The notes under the pieces were generated by a model. The model had not been told where the DNA came from. It searched no databases and saw only the letters and a list, made by a program, of their open reading frames with translations. The position numbers and the translations under genes are program-made. A DNA stretch of 64,000 bases from Methylocapsa palsarum (lineage in GTDB: Bacteria > Pseudomonadota > Alphaproteobacteria > Rhizobiales > Beijerinckiaceae), in contig NZ_FOSN01000004.1 in assembly GCF_900114285.1 (NCBI RefSeq), positions 124,001-188,000 of the forward strand. The letters run 5' to 3'. This document shows, one piece after another, positions 28,677 through 37,651 of the stretch. The stretch's first letter is position 1; each line of letters opens with the position of its first letter.

Positions 28677-31424
28677 CTATTGGACCGGAGCCCCTGGCGG
28701 CGGCTTCGTCCCCGAAGGCGGCTGCGGCTTGGCCGGCGGCGGAGCCTGTTTCACCTGCTGCGGCGGTGGAGCCTGCCTCATTTGCTGCGGAGGCGGAGCC
28801 TGCCTCATTTGCTGCGGAGGCGGAGCCTGTCTCATTTGCTGCGGAGGCGGAGCCTGTCTCATTTGCTGTGGCGGCGGAGCCGGTCTCATTTGCTGTGGCG
28901 GCGGAGCCGGTCTCATTTGCTGTGGCGGCGGAGCCGGTCTCATTTGCTGCGGAGGCGGAGCCTGTCTCATTTGCTGCGGAGGCGGAGCCTGTCTCATTTG
29001 CTGCGGAGGCGGAACCTGTCTCGGCTGCATCGGCGGCGGCTGAATTTGCCTCGCCTGCGGCGGCGTTGCTTGCCTCACTTGCGGCGGCGAAGGCGCGACC
29101 GGCGCCTTGGGGGCGCTTTGTTGCGGCCTCGCCAATCCATTCGCCGGATTTGTCGGCGCGGGCTGGTCATGCGGTGCAAGAGCTGGCGCGAGGGTTCTTG
29201 GGGCCGACGGCGCGAGTTTTCCATTCGCTGAACCGGCGCCGGGGGCATTGACCCCGGAGGCGTGAGGCGGCGGGGCGGCCGCAGGAAGTCCTTTTCCCTG
29301 TGGCGATTGATGGCCTGTCGGCGCAGTGAGGCCGGGCAAAGCAGCGGGCGCGCCCGGCGCGGCGGGCTTCGCTTCGGTCGGCGCGACGGCGCCTGCGGGC
29401 GGAGCCGGCGCGGGTGGGGCGGCCGGCAGGCCAGGCTTCAACGCCGGCGCATGCCCTTGAACGGCCGCTGGCGGCAGCCCTGGAGCGGCCGTTGGCGGAA
29501 GCGCCGTGCCATGAGGCAGTTCATGGGTTGGCCCCGTGATGGGCGCGCCCGGCGCGGCGGGCTTCGCCTCGGACGGCGCGACGGCGCCTGCCGGCGGAGC
29601 CGGCACGATCGGGGCGGCCGGCAGGCCAGGCTTCAACGCCGGCGCATGCTCTGGAGCGGCCACTGGCGGAAGCGCTTTTCCCTGAGGCAGTTCATGGCTT
29701 GTCCCGACGGCGGGGGTCCCCGGGACAAGCGGCTTTGCCCCGGTCGGAGCAGCGGCGGCCGGCGGCGAAACCGGCGCGATCGGTGCGCCTGCCGGCGGCA
29801 GGGTCCCGCCAGGCCCGACCACTGGATGGAGCGGGCCAGCGCCCGCGGGCGCGACGCCTCCGGGGCCTCCAGCCGCGGGACGTCCCGCCTGTCCAGGGGG
29901 TTGAATCGGGAGCGGAGCCGCGGTGACGGGCGCGCCTGGCTGGGCTTGCGGCCCGCCGGAGCCGACCGGCTGCAGCGGCGCCGGAGCCACGGAACCTGGG
30001 CCTGATTGAGCCGCTCCAATCGGCCTTTGCTGGCCGAAATTGGGCTGCACGAGGACCCCCGGCCGGTAATCCGGCCGTCCCACCGAAACAGGGATTGGAA
30101 TCGGGATCGGGATCGGCAGGAACCCCGGCTCGGGCGGCGGCGGCGGCGGCAGGTCGACGAACACCACAGGCGGCGGCGGCAGAAAGTAGACCGGCGGCGG
30201 CGGAGGCGGCGGATAGCCCCAGGAGTCGAAGACGAGCACCGGGCGGTCGATGATGACGTATTCCTCCTGGGGCGGCGGCGGCAGGCCGCCGAAATCGTAG
30301 GCGTCGAACCGCGGCGGCGGTTCAAGCGGCGCGGACAGATAGATCAGCCGGCGGCGGGCGTCCGGATAGTGAGGTCCGTGCGGATAGCGGCGCATATAGG
30401 TCCAGCAGGCGTCCGGCGTGTTGGCCTCGACCGTGCGCCGCCACGTCAACGCTTCCCGCCGCGCCGCCAGCAAGGCGCGAACGCGGCCGGCGAGAGGATC
30501 GCCCGGATAGGCCGCGAGAAAATCCTGATAGCCTGCGAACGAATCGCGCTCGATCGCGGCGGCGTAGGCTTCCGAGGCGACGGGAAATTCCCGGATCGGG
30601 CGGACTCGCAAGGCTTCGCTCGCCTGCGCGGCGGCGGGAGGCGGAGCGTCGGGAGCGCCCGGCAGCAGGACAAGCGGGGGGACGATCTTGGCGGCGTCCC
30701 AGGGCACGAACGCCCCCTTCGTCGTTTCATTGACCCGAAGGCGGACCCTTGCGAACGTTTCATCGATGGGCGCGCCGCCTTCGCGCAGCATCTCGGCAAG
30801 GGCCCTCGCGTAGGCGCCATAAGGCGCGGGCTCGTCAGGTGCGATGGTCCCCGGGGCGGCGTTGAAGGCGTAAAGCGCCCCTGGATCCGCGTCGACGAGG
30901 GCGAGGCCGCCGGCAAGCGGCTGTCCCTCGGCCGCGAAGGTATTTTTTCGCGCGGCGTCGAGGACCAGAATTCGCGCCCGCAGCGGCAAAGCGCCGAGGG
31001 CGCGCGAGAAGTCGGAGATGCGGAGCGCCTCGATCGGAACGTCCGCGTCATGCTTGATGATCGCTTCGACGGGAGCGAAGTAATTCTCGCCTTCGTATTG
31101 AAGCCCCAGCCCCGAAAGGTAGACAAACACGACCGCCTGTGGCCCGGCCTGCGCCGCCTTCGCGAGGAAATCGCGAAACGCCCGGCGAAGCGCTTCCTGA
31201 TCGAGATTGGCGGCCCCGGTGACGTCGAAACCGGCCGCACGCAAACTCTCGGCGACAAGGCCCGCATCGTTGGCCGCCGTGGCCAGCGGCTGGTTCACAT
31301 AATCCGCGTTGCCGATCACCAGCGCGAGCCGCGGCTCGGCTGGCTGGGCGAACGCCCTGGTCTCGACCGCGCCGCAAAACACCAGGCTCGCGATCACGAG
31401 GCCGCAAAGAGGCAATCGAAGCAT
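28677..31424 (-). CDS. Exported caspase-like (C14) pseudoenzyme with long proline-rich tail
   Basis: This 915-residue exported protein has a signal peptide (LRLPLCGLVIASLVFCGAVE). Residues 31-260 form a caspase-hemoglobinase (p20-like) domain starting RLALVIGNADYVN. The catalytic His position reads SGLG (Leu106 instead of His in SGHG) and the Cys position reads LDAARKN (Ala158 instead of Cys in DACR), so peptidase activity is not expected. From about residue 370 the protein is dominated by proline: polyproline runs, a duplicated block around HAPALKPGLPAAP, then nine copies of PPPQQMR plus one PPPQQVK. The tail could span or bind peptidoglycan; that is speculation. The ATG at 31424 opens the signal peptide. 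Confidence 0.8.
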   Translation of the reverse strand: MLRLPLCGLVIASLVFCGAVETRAFAQPAEPRLALVIGNADYVNQPLATAANDAGLVAESLRAAGFDVTGAANLDQEALRRAFRDFLAKAAQAGPQAVVFVYLSGLGLQYEGENYFAPVEAIIKHDADVPIEALRISDFSRALGALPLRARILVLDAARKNTFAAEGQPLAGGLALVDADPGALYAFNAAPGTIAPDEPAPYGAYARALAEMLREGGAPIDETFARVRLRVNETTKGAFVPWDAAKIVPPLVLLPGAPDAPPPAAAQASEALRVRPIREFPVASEAYAAAIERDSFAGYQDFLAAYPGDPLAGRVRALLAARREALTWRRTVEANTPDACWTYMRRYPHGPHYPDARRRLIYLSAPLEPPPRFDAYDFGGLPPPPQEEYVIIDRPVLVFDSWGYPPPPPPPVYFLPPPPVVFVDLPPPPPPEPGFLPIPIPIPIPVSVGRPDYRPGVLVQPNFGQQRPIGAAQSGPGSVAPAPLQPVGSGGPQAQPGAPVTAAPLPIQPPGQAGRPAAGGPGGVAPAGAGPLHPVVGPGGTLPPAGAPIAPVSPPAAAAPTGAKPLVPGTPAVGTSHELPQGKALPPVAAPEHAPALKPGLPAAPIVPAPPAGAVAPSEAKPAAPGAPITGPTHELPHGTALPPTAAPGLPPAAVQGHAPALKPGLPAAPPAPAPPAGAVAPTEAKPAAPGAPAALPGLTAPTGHQSPQGKGLPAAAPPPHASGVNAPGAGSANGKLAPSAPRTLAPALAPHDQPAPTNPANGLARPQQSAPKAPVAPSPPQVRQATPPQARQIQPPPMQPRQVPPPQQMRQAPPPQQMRQAPPPQQMRPAPPPQQMRPAPPPQQMRPAPPPQQMRQAPPPQQMRQAPPPQQMRQAPPPQQMRQAPPPQQVKQAPPPAKPQPPSGTKPPPGAPVQ
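28741..29017 (-). repeat. 27-bp tandem repeat encoding the (Q/P)APPPQQMR array
   Basis: About ten head-to-tail 27-bp units encode the nonapeptide QAPPPQQMR, with variants PAPPPQQMR (three adjacent units) and QVPPPQQMR. Some neighbouring units are identical at the DNA level, including codon choice, which suggests recent slippage expansion. Copy number is likely to vary between strains. Confidence 0.9.
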
Positions 31425-31574
31425 TGCTTGAAATCCTGACATTCTTGCTTGAAATCCTGGCATTAAAGAACTGACCGCCGCGCGGTCTTTAAACAGAACC
31501 AGCGGCGCTGAATGCGCGATGAACGCTGTGGCGATTGATCGGGGGCCGGTATGGCGAATTCAAGATCTGGCGCC

Positions 31575-31689
31575 AGAGCATATTCCGATCGGATTGAATC
31601 AATCCAATCGACAAGAATATGCTCAAGCCACTCACTCTGGAACGATTTCTGATCGATCGCATGAAGTCATGCGATCGGAAAGCGCTCGA
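31575..31689 (+). repeat. Interspersed bipartite palindromic element, copy 6 (tandem pair, left)
   Basis: This complete copy begins agagcatattccgatcgg and ends gaaagcgctcg. In the second hairpin the core reads CGATCGCATGAAGTCATGCG, the palindrome flipped at its centre relative to most copies. It lies between the pseudo-caspase start and the stop of the uracil-DNA-glycosylase-like gene. The flanking bases 31425-31574 contain nothing I recognise. Confidence 0.92.
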
Positions 31690-31803
31690 GCATATCCCGA
31701 TGGGATTGAATCACTCCAATCGACCAGACTATGCTCAAGCTTTTGGCTCTGGAGCGATTACAGATCGACCGCATGACTTCATGCATCGGAAAGCGCGCTC
31801 TAG
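31688..31803 (+). repeat. Interspersed bipartite palindromic element, copy 7 (tandem pair, right)
   Basis: This complete, more diverged copy is directly fused to copy 6. Its right end, gcgctctag, read on the minus strand supplies the TAG stop codon (31802-31800) of the uracil-DNA-glycosylase-like gene. Confidence 0.9.
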
Positions 31804-32441
31804 CGGATCGCCTCCTCGACCTTCAGCCTGAGGACCGGAAGGACGTCCGACTCGAACCAGGGGTTGCGTTTGATCCAGCCGCTGTTGCGCCAGGAGGGAT
31901 GCGGCAGCGCCATGATTTGAGGCGTCCCGTGGGCGAATTCGCGCCAGCGCCGGACCGTTTCATCAAGGGTCGCGGCTTTCGCCAGCGGGCGTCCCAGACG
32001 CGCGAAATGATAGTTCTGCGCGAATCGCCCGATCGCCAGAATACAGTCGAATCGGGGAGCGGCCCGCAACAGATCGTCGTGCCAGGCGGCGCGGCATTCG
32101 CTGCGGGGAGGCAGGTCTCCCTTGTGATCATCGTGACCCGGAAAGCAAAAGCCCATCGGAATGATCGCGACCCGCGTTTCATCATAGAAAATGTCGCGCG
32201 AGACGTTCATCCATTGCCGGAGCCGGTCTCCCGAGGCGTCATCGAACGGCAATCCGCTGGCGTGAACCCGCGCCCCCGGAGCCTGGCTCGCGATCAGAAG
32301 GCGCGCGGTCGGCGTCACCCGCAGGACCGGCCGGGGCTCATGGGGCAAGCGCGTCCTCATCGGCGCGTCGCGGCAGATCCGGCAGGCGCGAATGCGATGA
32401 AGCGTCGCGTCGAGATCAACAGTCGATGGTTTGTCCGTCAT
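31800..32441 (-). CDS. Uracil-DNA glycosylase superfamily protein
   Basis: This 213-residue protein is of the uracil-DNA-glycosylase-like fold. The N-terminal CRICRDAP could form part of a metal or iron-sulfur site, but the full four-Cys set of family 4 enzymes is not evident. LIASQAPGARVHASGLPFDD corresponds to the active-site motif region (GQxPG, then GxPF) and LPHPSWRNSGW to the HPS-type motif. Whether it excises uracil is untested. Its start overlaps the end of the upstream MBL-fold gene by 26 bases, and its TAG stop lies in a repeat element. Confidence 0.8.
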   Translation of the reverse strand: MTDKPSTVDLDATLHRIRACRICRDAPMRTRLPHEPRPVLRVTPTARLLIASQAPGARVHASGLPFDDASGDRLRQWMNVSRDIFYDETRVAIIPMGFCFPGHDDHKGDLPPRSECRAAWHDDLLRAAPRFDCILAIGRFAQNYHFARLGRPLAKAATLDETVRRWREFAHGTPQIMALPHPSWRNSGWIKRNPWFESDVLPVLRLKVEEAIR

Positions 32442-33159
32442 AAGCGATCACGAGCCCCGCCTGCTCCATTTCGCCGCAAAAGGCCATCGCGGACTCGCTC
32501 ATATGGGTCACAAGGACAACCTTGGCGGACAATTCCGGCAGATTGGCCTTGAGAGTGGGCCAATTCATATGGTTCGGAGTCGGTTCGGCGCCCGAGAAAC
32601 ATTCGACGATGAAAAGATCCGCCGCCTCGGACAGATCAATCAAGGCGGGCGTCCAGGCCGTGTCCCCTGAATAAGCGAAAACGCTCTTGCCGTCGGAAAG
32701 GCGCACGCCGGTCGCCAGGGCGCGGGTCATATGCACGACCTCGAACGTCTCCAGGGAGAATCCGGCGACCTCGGTCTTGCGCCGCGCCAGAAGCTCTTCG
32801 ACGGTCCAGGGGAAACGCCAAACCATGCTCTTCGAGCCTGGAAACGACGTTTCGAGGACGGCGTCCAGCTTTTCCTTCAGGCCCGGCGGCCCGATGATCT
32901 TGAGGGGCTTCGTCCGCTGCTCGACGAATTGGCAATCGTACAGGAGAAACGGAAGCCCGCCGAAATGATCGCCGTGAAGGTGAGAAATGACTACAGCGTC
33001 GATGCTGTCGAATCGCAGGCCGAGCTTCTTCCAGGATCCGATCGACCCTGCGCCAAAATCGACAATAACGCCGAGACCGCCCGACACGATCTTGAAGCAC
33101 GTATGCGCTCGCCCGCCGCTTCCGAACGCGTCGCCCGATCCAACGATTGTAACTTTCAT
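32416..33159 (-). CDS. MBL-fold metallohydrolase, RNase Z-like
   Basis: This 247-residue beta-lactamase-fold hydrolase starts MKVTIVGSGDAFGSGGRAHT and carries the metal-binding HLHGDHFGGLP motif (residues 60-68). Further ligands are probably the Asp in FAYSGDTAW and the His in VLVTHMS. The overall arrangement resembles the RNase Z/ElaC branch, but the exosite of tRNA-processing RNase Z is not apparent. The substrate is unknown. The start at 33159 is preferred to upstream in-frame codons because the first strand begins directly. It overlaps and probably precedes the glycosylase-like gene in one operon. Confidence 0.85.
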   Translation of the reverse strand: MKVTIVGSGDAFGSGGRAHTCFKIVSGGLGVIVDFGAGSIGSWKKLGLRFDSIDAVVISHLHGDHFGGLPFLLYDCQFVEQRTKPLKIIGPPGLKEKLDAVLETSFPGSKSMVWRFPWTVEELLARRKTEVAGFSLETFEVVHMTRALATGVRLSDGKSVFAYSGDTAWTPALIDLSEAADLFIVECFSGAEPTPNHMNWPTLKANLPELSAKVVLVTHMSESAMAFCGEMEQAGLVIAYDGQTIDC

Positions 33160-33598
33160 CAAATTCCCGCGCCGGCTCATAAAGTTCAATCGCGACCGCC
33201 TTAATTTGAAGGGCGACGCAACGAAGCCGACCCTGACGCCCGTTCTCTGATAGCTTCGCTTCCAATTCGACAGGCGGAAGGGATCGACATCTCTTCGTCT
33301 GCCATTTTGCGGCAGGCATTTCCAGCCAGGCTTTCCTATGCGGCGCAGTTTGCCTCAGACTGTCGCCGCGGCGCGTGCGAAATCGCACATTTAAAACCTC
33401 GGCCATGGAGCCGTCTTGAAACCCGGACGGAAGGAGCCGCCTTAAAAGGGTCCGTCTCGCTCGAGCCCGGAGAACGTTTCGTCAGCTTCGGACCGGCGAG
33501 ACGTGCGATGACTTTGATCGATTTTTCGAGTCAGGCCTTAAGATTTTTTCATCACCTTCAATTGGATTCCAGCAGGCTTTCGAGCGGCGCTTTTACGG
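33160..33598. other. Intergenic region between divergent MBL and histidine kinase genes
   Basis: This 439-bp region separates two divergent genes and should contain both promoters. It holds a perfect palindrome with arms GTGCGA (33375-33380) and TCGCAC (33383-33388), and a weaker CTGCC/GGCAG inverted repeat at about 33299-33315. Either could be an operator. I see no open frame that looks real and no confident -35/-10 pair. Confidence 0.4.
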
Positions 33599-35173
33599 AT
33601 GACTGACATTACCGCAGAGACGATCCCGTTCGGGCGAGACGGCGGACCAAGGCCTTCTGCGCGCCCCAGCATCGCCGGGAAAAGCTTCGCCGGCAACGAA
33701 TTCACCAGGTTGACGCGACGCTCCCACGTCGGCCCAAAGTCGCGGAAAACGGCCGATGGGAGCCGCGACGTCAAACTGCTGAGGCTGTACGCGCAGGGCC
33801 GCAGATCGTCCGCGCCAGCGATGGCCGCGCTCAGCTGCGTCGTCGCAACGATCGCCATCCGGTGGATCGACCTCCCATCCGCGGCGCTCTGGGCGATCCT
33901 CGACATCGCCGCCCTGGTTTGGGCCTATCGGCTCGCCAGCAAATTCCTTTCGGAGCCGAAGATCGACTCAGGACGGCGCTGGCGTCGCGATTTCGTCCTC
34001 GCTGAAGCCGCCCGAGGCGTGACGATGGCGATCATCGTCTTTCTGATTAGCCAGACGGGAGAGGCTTCGGTGCGATTCTGCGTCCTTGTCTTGTTGCTGC
34101 TGGCGTGTGCGATGAACGCGACGGTCACGGCGTCGATTCCCGCCGCGGTCTCTGCGGGACTGGCTCCGGCCGGACTGGCGATTCTCTGCCTGTTGCGTCC
34201 CTTGAGCCTCGGCGACGGCGCGGCGCCGGTCATCGCTCTGGGCTTCGCCACGCTGCTCACCTTTGCTCTCCTCGCCCGCAAGCTTCATTCGACATTAGTC
34301 GAGACATTGAGGTTCGAAGCCGAAAAAGACGAGCTTATCGCGCAATTGGAGCAAACGAAGGCAAACAGCGATCTGGCCCGGCGCAGGGCCGAGGACGCCA
34401 ATCTCGCCAAGTCTCAATTCCTCGCGACGATGAGCCATGAATTGCGGACGCCGCTCAACGCCATTCTAGGATTTTCGGAAGTGATGAAAGGCGAATTGTT
34501 CGGATCGCACGTCGTGCCCTCGTACAAGGAATATTCGAACGACATTCATGCGAGCGGCCAGCATCTGCTCATGCTGATCAACGAAATCCTCGACCTGTCG
34601 AGGATCGAGGCCGGCCGGTTCGACCTGAAGGAGGAGCCGCTCGCGCTCGCGCCCCTGGTCGAGGATTGCAGGCGCCTCCTGGACTTGCGCGCGAAACAGC
34701 GGAGCATCATCGTCGAGGAATTCGCCGAGCCGACCCTCCCGCCCCTCTGGGCCGACGAGCGCGCCGTCCGGCAAATCACCCTGAACCTGTTATCAAATGC
34801 GATCAAATTCACGCCGCACGGCGGTTCGATCAGGATCCGGATCGGCTGGACGGCGAGCGGCGGCCAATATCTGGCGGTCCGCGACAACGGCCCAGGAATT
34901 CCACAGGACGAAATCCCCATCGTCATGTCCTCGTTCGGACGCGGCTCCCTCGCTCAGAAGAACGCCGAGGAAGGCTCGGGCCTCGGCCTTCCCATCGTCA
35001 AGGGCCTTATCGAACTGCATGGCGGCACGTTCACGCTGAAATCAAAAGTGGCGGAAGGAACCGAAGTGATCGTGATCTTTCCGCCGAGCCGGGTCTTGGC
35101 CGCGGCTTCTCTCCGGACCCAGGAGATCAGCGCCAAACCCCGCCATGGCCGCCGCCTGTCGACGGCCGCCTAG
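33599..35173 (+). CDS. Membrane sensor histidine kinase, PleC/DivJ-like catalytic core
   Basis: This 524-residue inner-membrane histidine kinase has about five to six hydrophobic segments between residues 75 and 227. A coiled-coil linker (TLRFEAEKDELIAQLEQTKA) follows. The HisKA domain has phospho-acceptor His280 in FLATMSHELRTPLNAIL. The HATPase domain has the N box NLLSNAIKF, the G1 box VRDNGPGIP and the G2 box GSGLGLPIVKG. The core resembles the PleC/DivJ group common in alphaproteobacteria. No response regulator is adjacent, so it is an orphan kinase. Its TAG stop is the first triplet of a repeat element. Confidence 0.92.
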   Translation: MTDITAETIPFGRDGGPRPSARPSIAGKSFAGNEFTRLTRRSHVGPKSRKTADGSRDVKLLRLYAQGRRSSAPAMAALSCVVATIAIRWIDLPSAALWAILDIAALVWAYRLASKFLSEPKIDSGRRWRRDFVLAEAARGVTMAIIVFLISQTGEASVRFCVLVLLLLACAMNATVTASIPAAVSAGLAPAGLAILCLLRPLSLGDGAAPVIALGFATLLTFALLARKLHSTLVETLRFEAEKDELIAQLEQTKANSDLARRRAEDANLAKSQFLATMSHELRTPLNAILGFSEVMKGELFGSHVVPSYKEYSNDIHASGQHLLMLINEILDLSRIEAGRFDLKEEPLALAPLVEDCRRLLDLRAKQRSIIVEEFAEPTLPPLWADERAVRQITLNLLSNAIKFTPHGGSIRIRIGWTASGGQYLAVRDNGPGIPQDEIPIVMSSFGRGSLAQKNAEEGSGLGLPIVKGLIELHGGTFTLKSKVAEGTEVIVIFPPSRVLAAASLRTQEISAKPRHGRRLSTAA

Positions 35174-35247
35174 AGCGCTTTCCGATCGCATGAAGTCATG
35201 CGATCGATCAGAAATCGCTTCAGCATCAAATGCTTGAGCATATTCTT
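35171..35247 (-). repeat. Interspersed bipartite palindromic element, copy 8 (truncated, reverse)
   Basis: Starting with the kinase stop TAG, tagagcgctttccgatcgc and the following palindrome are the reverse complement of the element's second block. After a short altered linker only the outer part of the first block remains (gcttgagcatattctt). Half of hairpin 1 is missing. Confidence 0.88.
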
Positions 35248-35495
35248 GGCGACACCGGCCCCGGCGAGGGAAGGAAATGGCTCGCCAATGGCGCAGGCCG
35301 AAGCGGCGGCGATCCCGCGGACCTTCATCCCCTTCCCGATCCCGCAGCTCTGATGCTACATCAGGGGCCGGTTCTGCGGAGACTCCTCCCTAAGGATGGT
35401 TTTGCTGGCGCGCGCATGCGCCGGGGGCCACATCGTTATACCGTCCAGATCATTCATTCACCATCAAGGTCATTCATTCAGCATCAAGGTCATTC
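35248..35495. other. Intergenic region with a 20-bp tandem repeat at the S10 peptidase start
   Basis: No convincing gene is present. From about 35446 the sequence is built of tandem units of catcaaggtcattcattcag; the last, incomplete unit supplies the ATG (35496) of the peptidase gene. Further left, CTGATGctaCATCAG forms a small inverted repeat near 35350. Ribosome binding would have to rely on the caaggt in the repeat unit, which is weak. Confidence 0.55.
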
Positions 35496-37028
35496 ATGGC
35501 TTCCATGTCTTCAACGCTCGCCACGGCGCTTTGTCTTTGTTGCATCGCCGTCGGCGCGTCAGCCGAAGCGCCCGACGCTGCCACGACGGTCCGCCCTGCC
35601 CCTCCCGAAGCGGCGCAACCGGCGCCGACAGCGCCGCCCAATCCCCTTCCGGCCCCCGTCACGACGTCCCACGCGATCAACCCGCCCGGACGCGCCCTTC
35701 GCTTCAAGGCGATCGCCGGAGCTATTCGGCTCAGCGAAGCGCAAACTGGAGCGCCCTTGGCGGATGTCGCCTATGTGGCGTTTGTTCTCGATGGCGGCGA
35801 TGCGGCGAAGCGGCCGGTCACGTTCGCGATTAACGGCGGGCCGGGCGCGAGTTCCGCGTGGCTCAATCTCGGAGCGATGGGGCCATGGCGCCTGCCGCTC
35901 GAGGCGGCGCCTGCGTCGCCGTCGGCGCCCGCCGCGCTGATCGAAAACGCCGATACGTGGCTCGATTTCACCGATCTCGTTTTCATCGATCCGCCCGGAA
36001 CCGGCTACAGCCGGATTCTCGCCAAAGGCGATGAAGCGCGCCGCCAGCTTTACTCGGTTTCCGGCGACATCGACGCGCTGGCCGTCGCGATCCGCAAATG
36101 GATCACGGCCAACAACAGGCTATCCAGTCCGAAATTCATCGTCGGCGAGAGCTATGGCGGCTTTCGCGGCCCGAAGCTCGCCCGTCGGCTCCAGGACGGC
36201 GAAGGCGTCGGGATACGCGGGCTCGTGCTGATCTCGCCTGTGCTCGACTTCAGCTGGTTCGAGAGCGCGAACAATCCCCTGACCTACGTCACCCGGCTGC
36301 CGTCCCAGGCCGCGGCCGTCCGCAAGCTCGACGCGACAGACGGACGCTCAGCGCTCGCCGACGTCGAAGCCTATGCCGAAGGCCCCTATCTGCTGGATCT
36401 CTTGCGCGGCGAGCGCGATCCGGCGGCGCTCGCCCGGATGAGCGAGAAGGTCGCGGGTTTCACCGGTCTCGATCCGGCGTTCGTGCGGCGCCTCGGCGGG
36501 CGCCTCGACAGCGCAAGCTTCGCGCGCGAGCGCGGCCGCGACGAAGGCAAGATCGCCAGCGCCTACGACGCCAGAGTCAGCGGTTTCGACCCTCAGCCTC
36601 ACGCCGCGTCGAGCGATTATTCGGACCCCGTTCTCGACGCGGTCAAAACGCCGCTCGCGAGCGCGATGGCCGATCTGACCGCCCGGCGGCTGAACTGGCC
36701 GATCGAGGCCCGCTATGAAATTCTCAACGAAAGCGTCGCGCCGCAATGGGAATGGGGCGGACATGGACGAAGCCGGTCCGAAGCGCTCACGGATCTGAAG
36801 CGGGCGATGGCGATCGACCCGCAACTGCGCGTCCTGATCGTCCACGGCGCGACCGACGAGGTGACGCCCTATTTCGCCTCGAAGCTGCTGATTGATCAGG
36901 TGCCGACGTTCGGCGACCCTGATCGCCTGCGGCTGAGAGTCTACGGCGGGGGCCACATGGTCTATTTTCAGGACAAATCCCGCGCCGCCTTGCGCGAAGA
37001 CGCCAAAAACCTGATCGAAGGGCGGTAG
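35496..37028 (+). CDS. Exported S10-family serine carboxypeptidase-like protein
   Basis: This 510-residue protein has a signal peptide (TLATALCLCCIAVGASA) and a proline-rich linker, then an alpha/beta-hydrolase domain of peptidase family S10. Oxyanion-region INGGPGASSAWLNLGAMGPW, the nucleophile motif VGESYGG (Ser219), the acid region IVHGATDEVTPYFAS and the catalytic His487 in YGGGHMVYF form a complete triad. It probably removes C-terminal residues from peptides in the periplasm. Bacterial S10 homologues are poorly characterised. It stands alone between two repeat-containing gaps. Confidence 0.9.
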   Translation: MASMSSTLATALCLCCIAVGASAEAPDAATTVRPAPPEAAQPAPTAPPNPLPAPVTTSHAINPPGRALRFKAIAGAIRLSEAQTGAPLADVAYVAFVLDGGDAAKRPVTFAINGGPGASSAWLNLGAMGPWRLPLEAAPASPSAPAALIENADTWLDFTDLVFIDPPGTGYSRILAKGDEARRQLYSVSGDIDALAVAIRKWITANNRLSSPKFIVGESYGGFRGPKLARRLQDGEGVGIRGLVLISPVLDFSWFESANNPLTYVTRLPSQAAAVRKLDATDGRSALADVEAYAEGPYLLDLLRGERDPAALARMSEKVAGFTGLDPAFVRRLGGRLDSASFARERGRDEGKIASAYDARVSGFDPQPHAASSDYSDPVLDAVKTPLASAMADLTARRLNWPIEARYEILNESVAPQWEWGGHGRSRSEALTDLKRAMAIDPQLRVLIVHGATDEVTPYFASKLLIDQVPTFGDPDRLRLRVYGGGHMVYFQDKSRAALREDAKNLIEGR

Positions 37029-37396
37029 GGCGACATTCGTCCCATCGGTGGTTCCGCGAGTGAGTTTGGATGCGCGCGACGTAAAGCCTGACATCGGACC
37101 GCAATTGTGAATCAGAGTCTTGCGGGCAGACCAGACGGAACCATAGCAAAAAGCCCTGTCCGAGGATGGCGTCGCGTCATAGCCTTGTGCTTGACAAATC
37201 GGCAATATGACTGTTTTACGGTTGTAATCACGTTGGACCGCGAAGGCTCACGCTAACGTCGTCGCTGACGACTCCCCGCGCAAGATATCCTATTCTGGCA
37301 AGACAATCCGGGTAAGACAATCCGGGCTAATTCGGATCAAGGACGTCGCCATTCTTCGATTTCTCACATTCGTCAATCTCTAAAAGGAGAAAGCCG
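37029..37396. other. Intergenic region upstream of a tiny DUF3309-like gene
   Basis: This 368-bp stretch is without a recognisable gene. It contains two tandem copies of aagacaatccggg near 37300-37326 and a strong ribosome-binding sequence, AAAAGGAGA, at 37382-37390. A promoter for the small gene is expected here but I cannot place it with confidence. Confidence 0.4.
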
Positions 37397-37558
37397 ATCA
37401 TCCCGCTCCCTGTCGTCATCTTTGTGTTGCTATTGCTCGGCGCCAGCGGCGGATATTACGCCTATGCCGCCTATGGCAGATCAGGCTTGGGCGGCGCGAT
37501 CGGCTCTGTCCTCGTCGTTTTTCTGCTCCTCTGGATGCTTGGAGCATTGTCAATCTAA
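37397..37558 (+). CDS. Small hydrophobic DUF3309-like protein
   Basis: The frame encodes PLPVVIFVLLLLGASGGYYA, then YAAYGRSGLGG and a second hydrophobic segment SVLVVFLLLWMLGALSI. This is the two-helix layout of the roughly 50-residue DUF3309 family. The only codon at the right distance (six bases) from AAAAGGAGA is ATC at 37397, which would give 53 residues. The first canonical start in frame is the GTG at 37424 (44 residues), which removes part of the first helix. The function of the family is unknown. Confidence 0.5.
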   Translation: MIPLPVVIFVLLLLGASGGYYAYAAYGRSGLGGAIGSVLVVFLLLWMLGALSI

Positions 37559-37651
37559 GCAAGCGCGTCCGCGCCATCGCTGGGTTGCGCGCCTCGATCA
37601 GCTCCTGCGTTCTCGCCGCAACTTGGCCGCCCGTCGCGCGGGGCCAACTTA

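Noticed and set aside
35248-35495. An upstream extension of the S10 peptidase region as a separate gene
   Set aside because: The open frames here are Arg-rich or repetitive, change character within the tandem repeat, and have no ribosome binding site.
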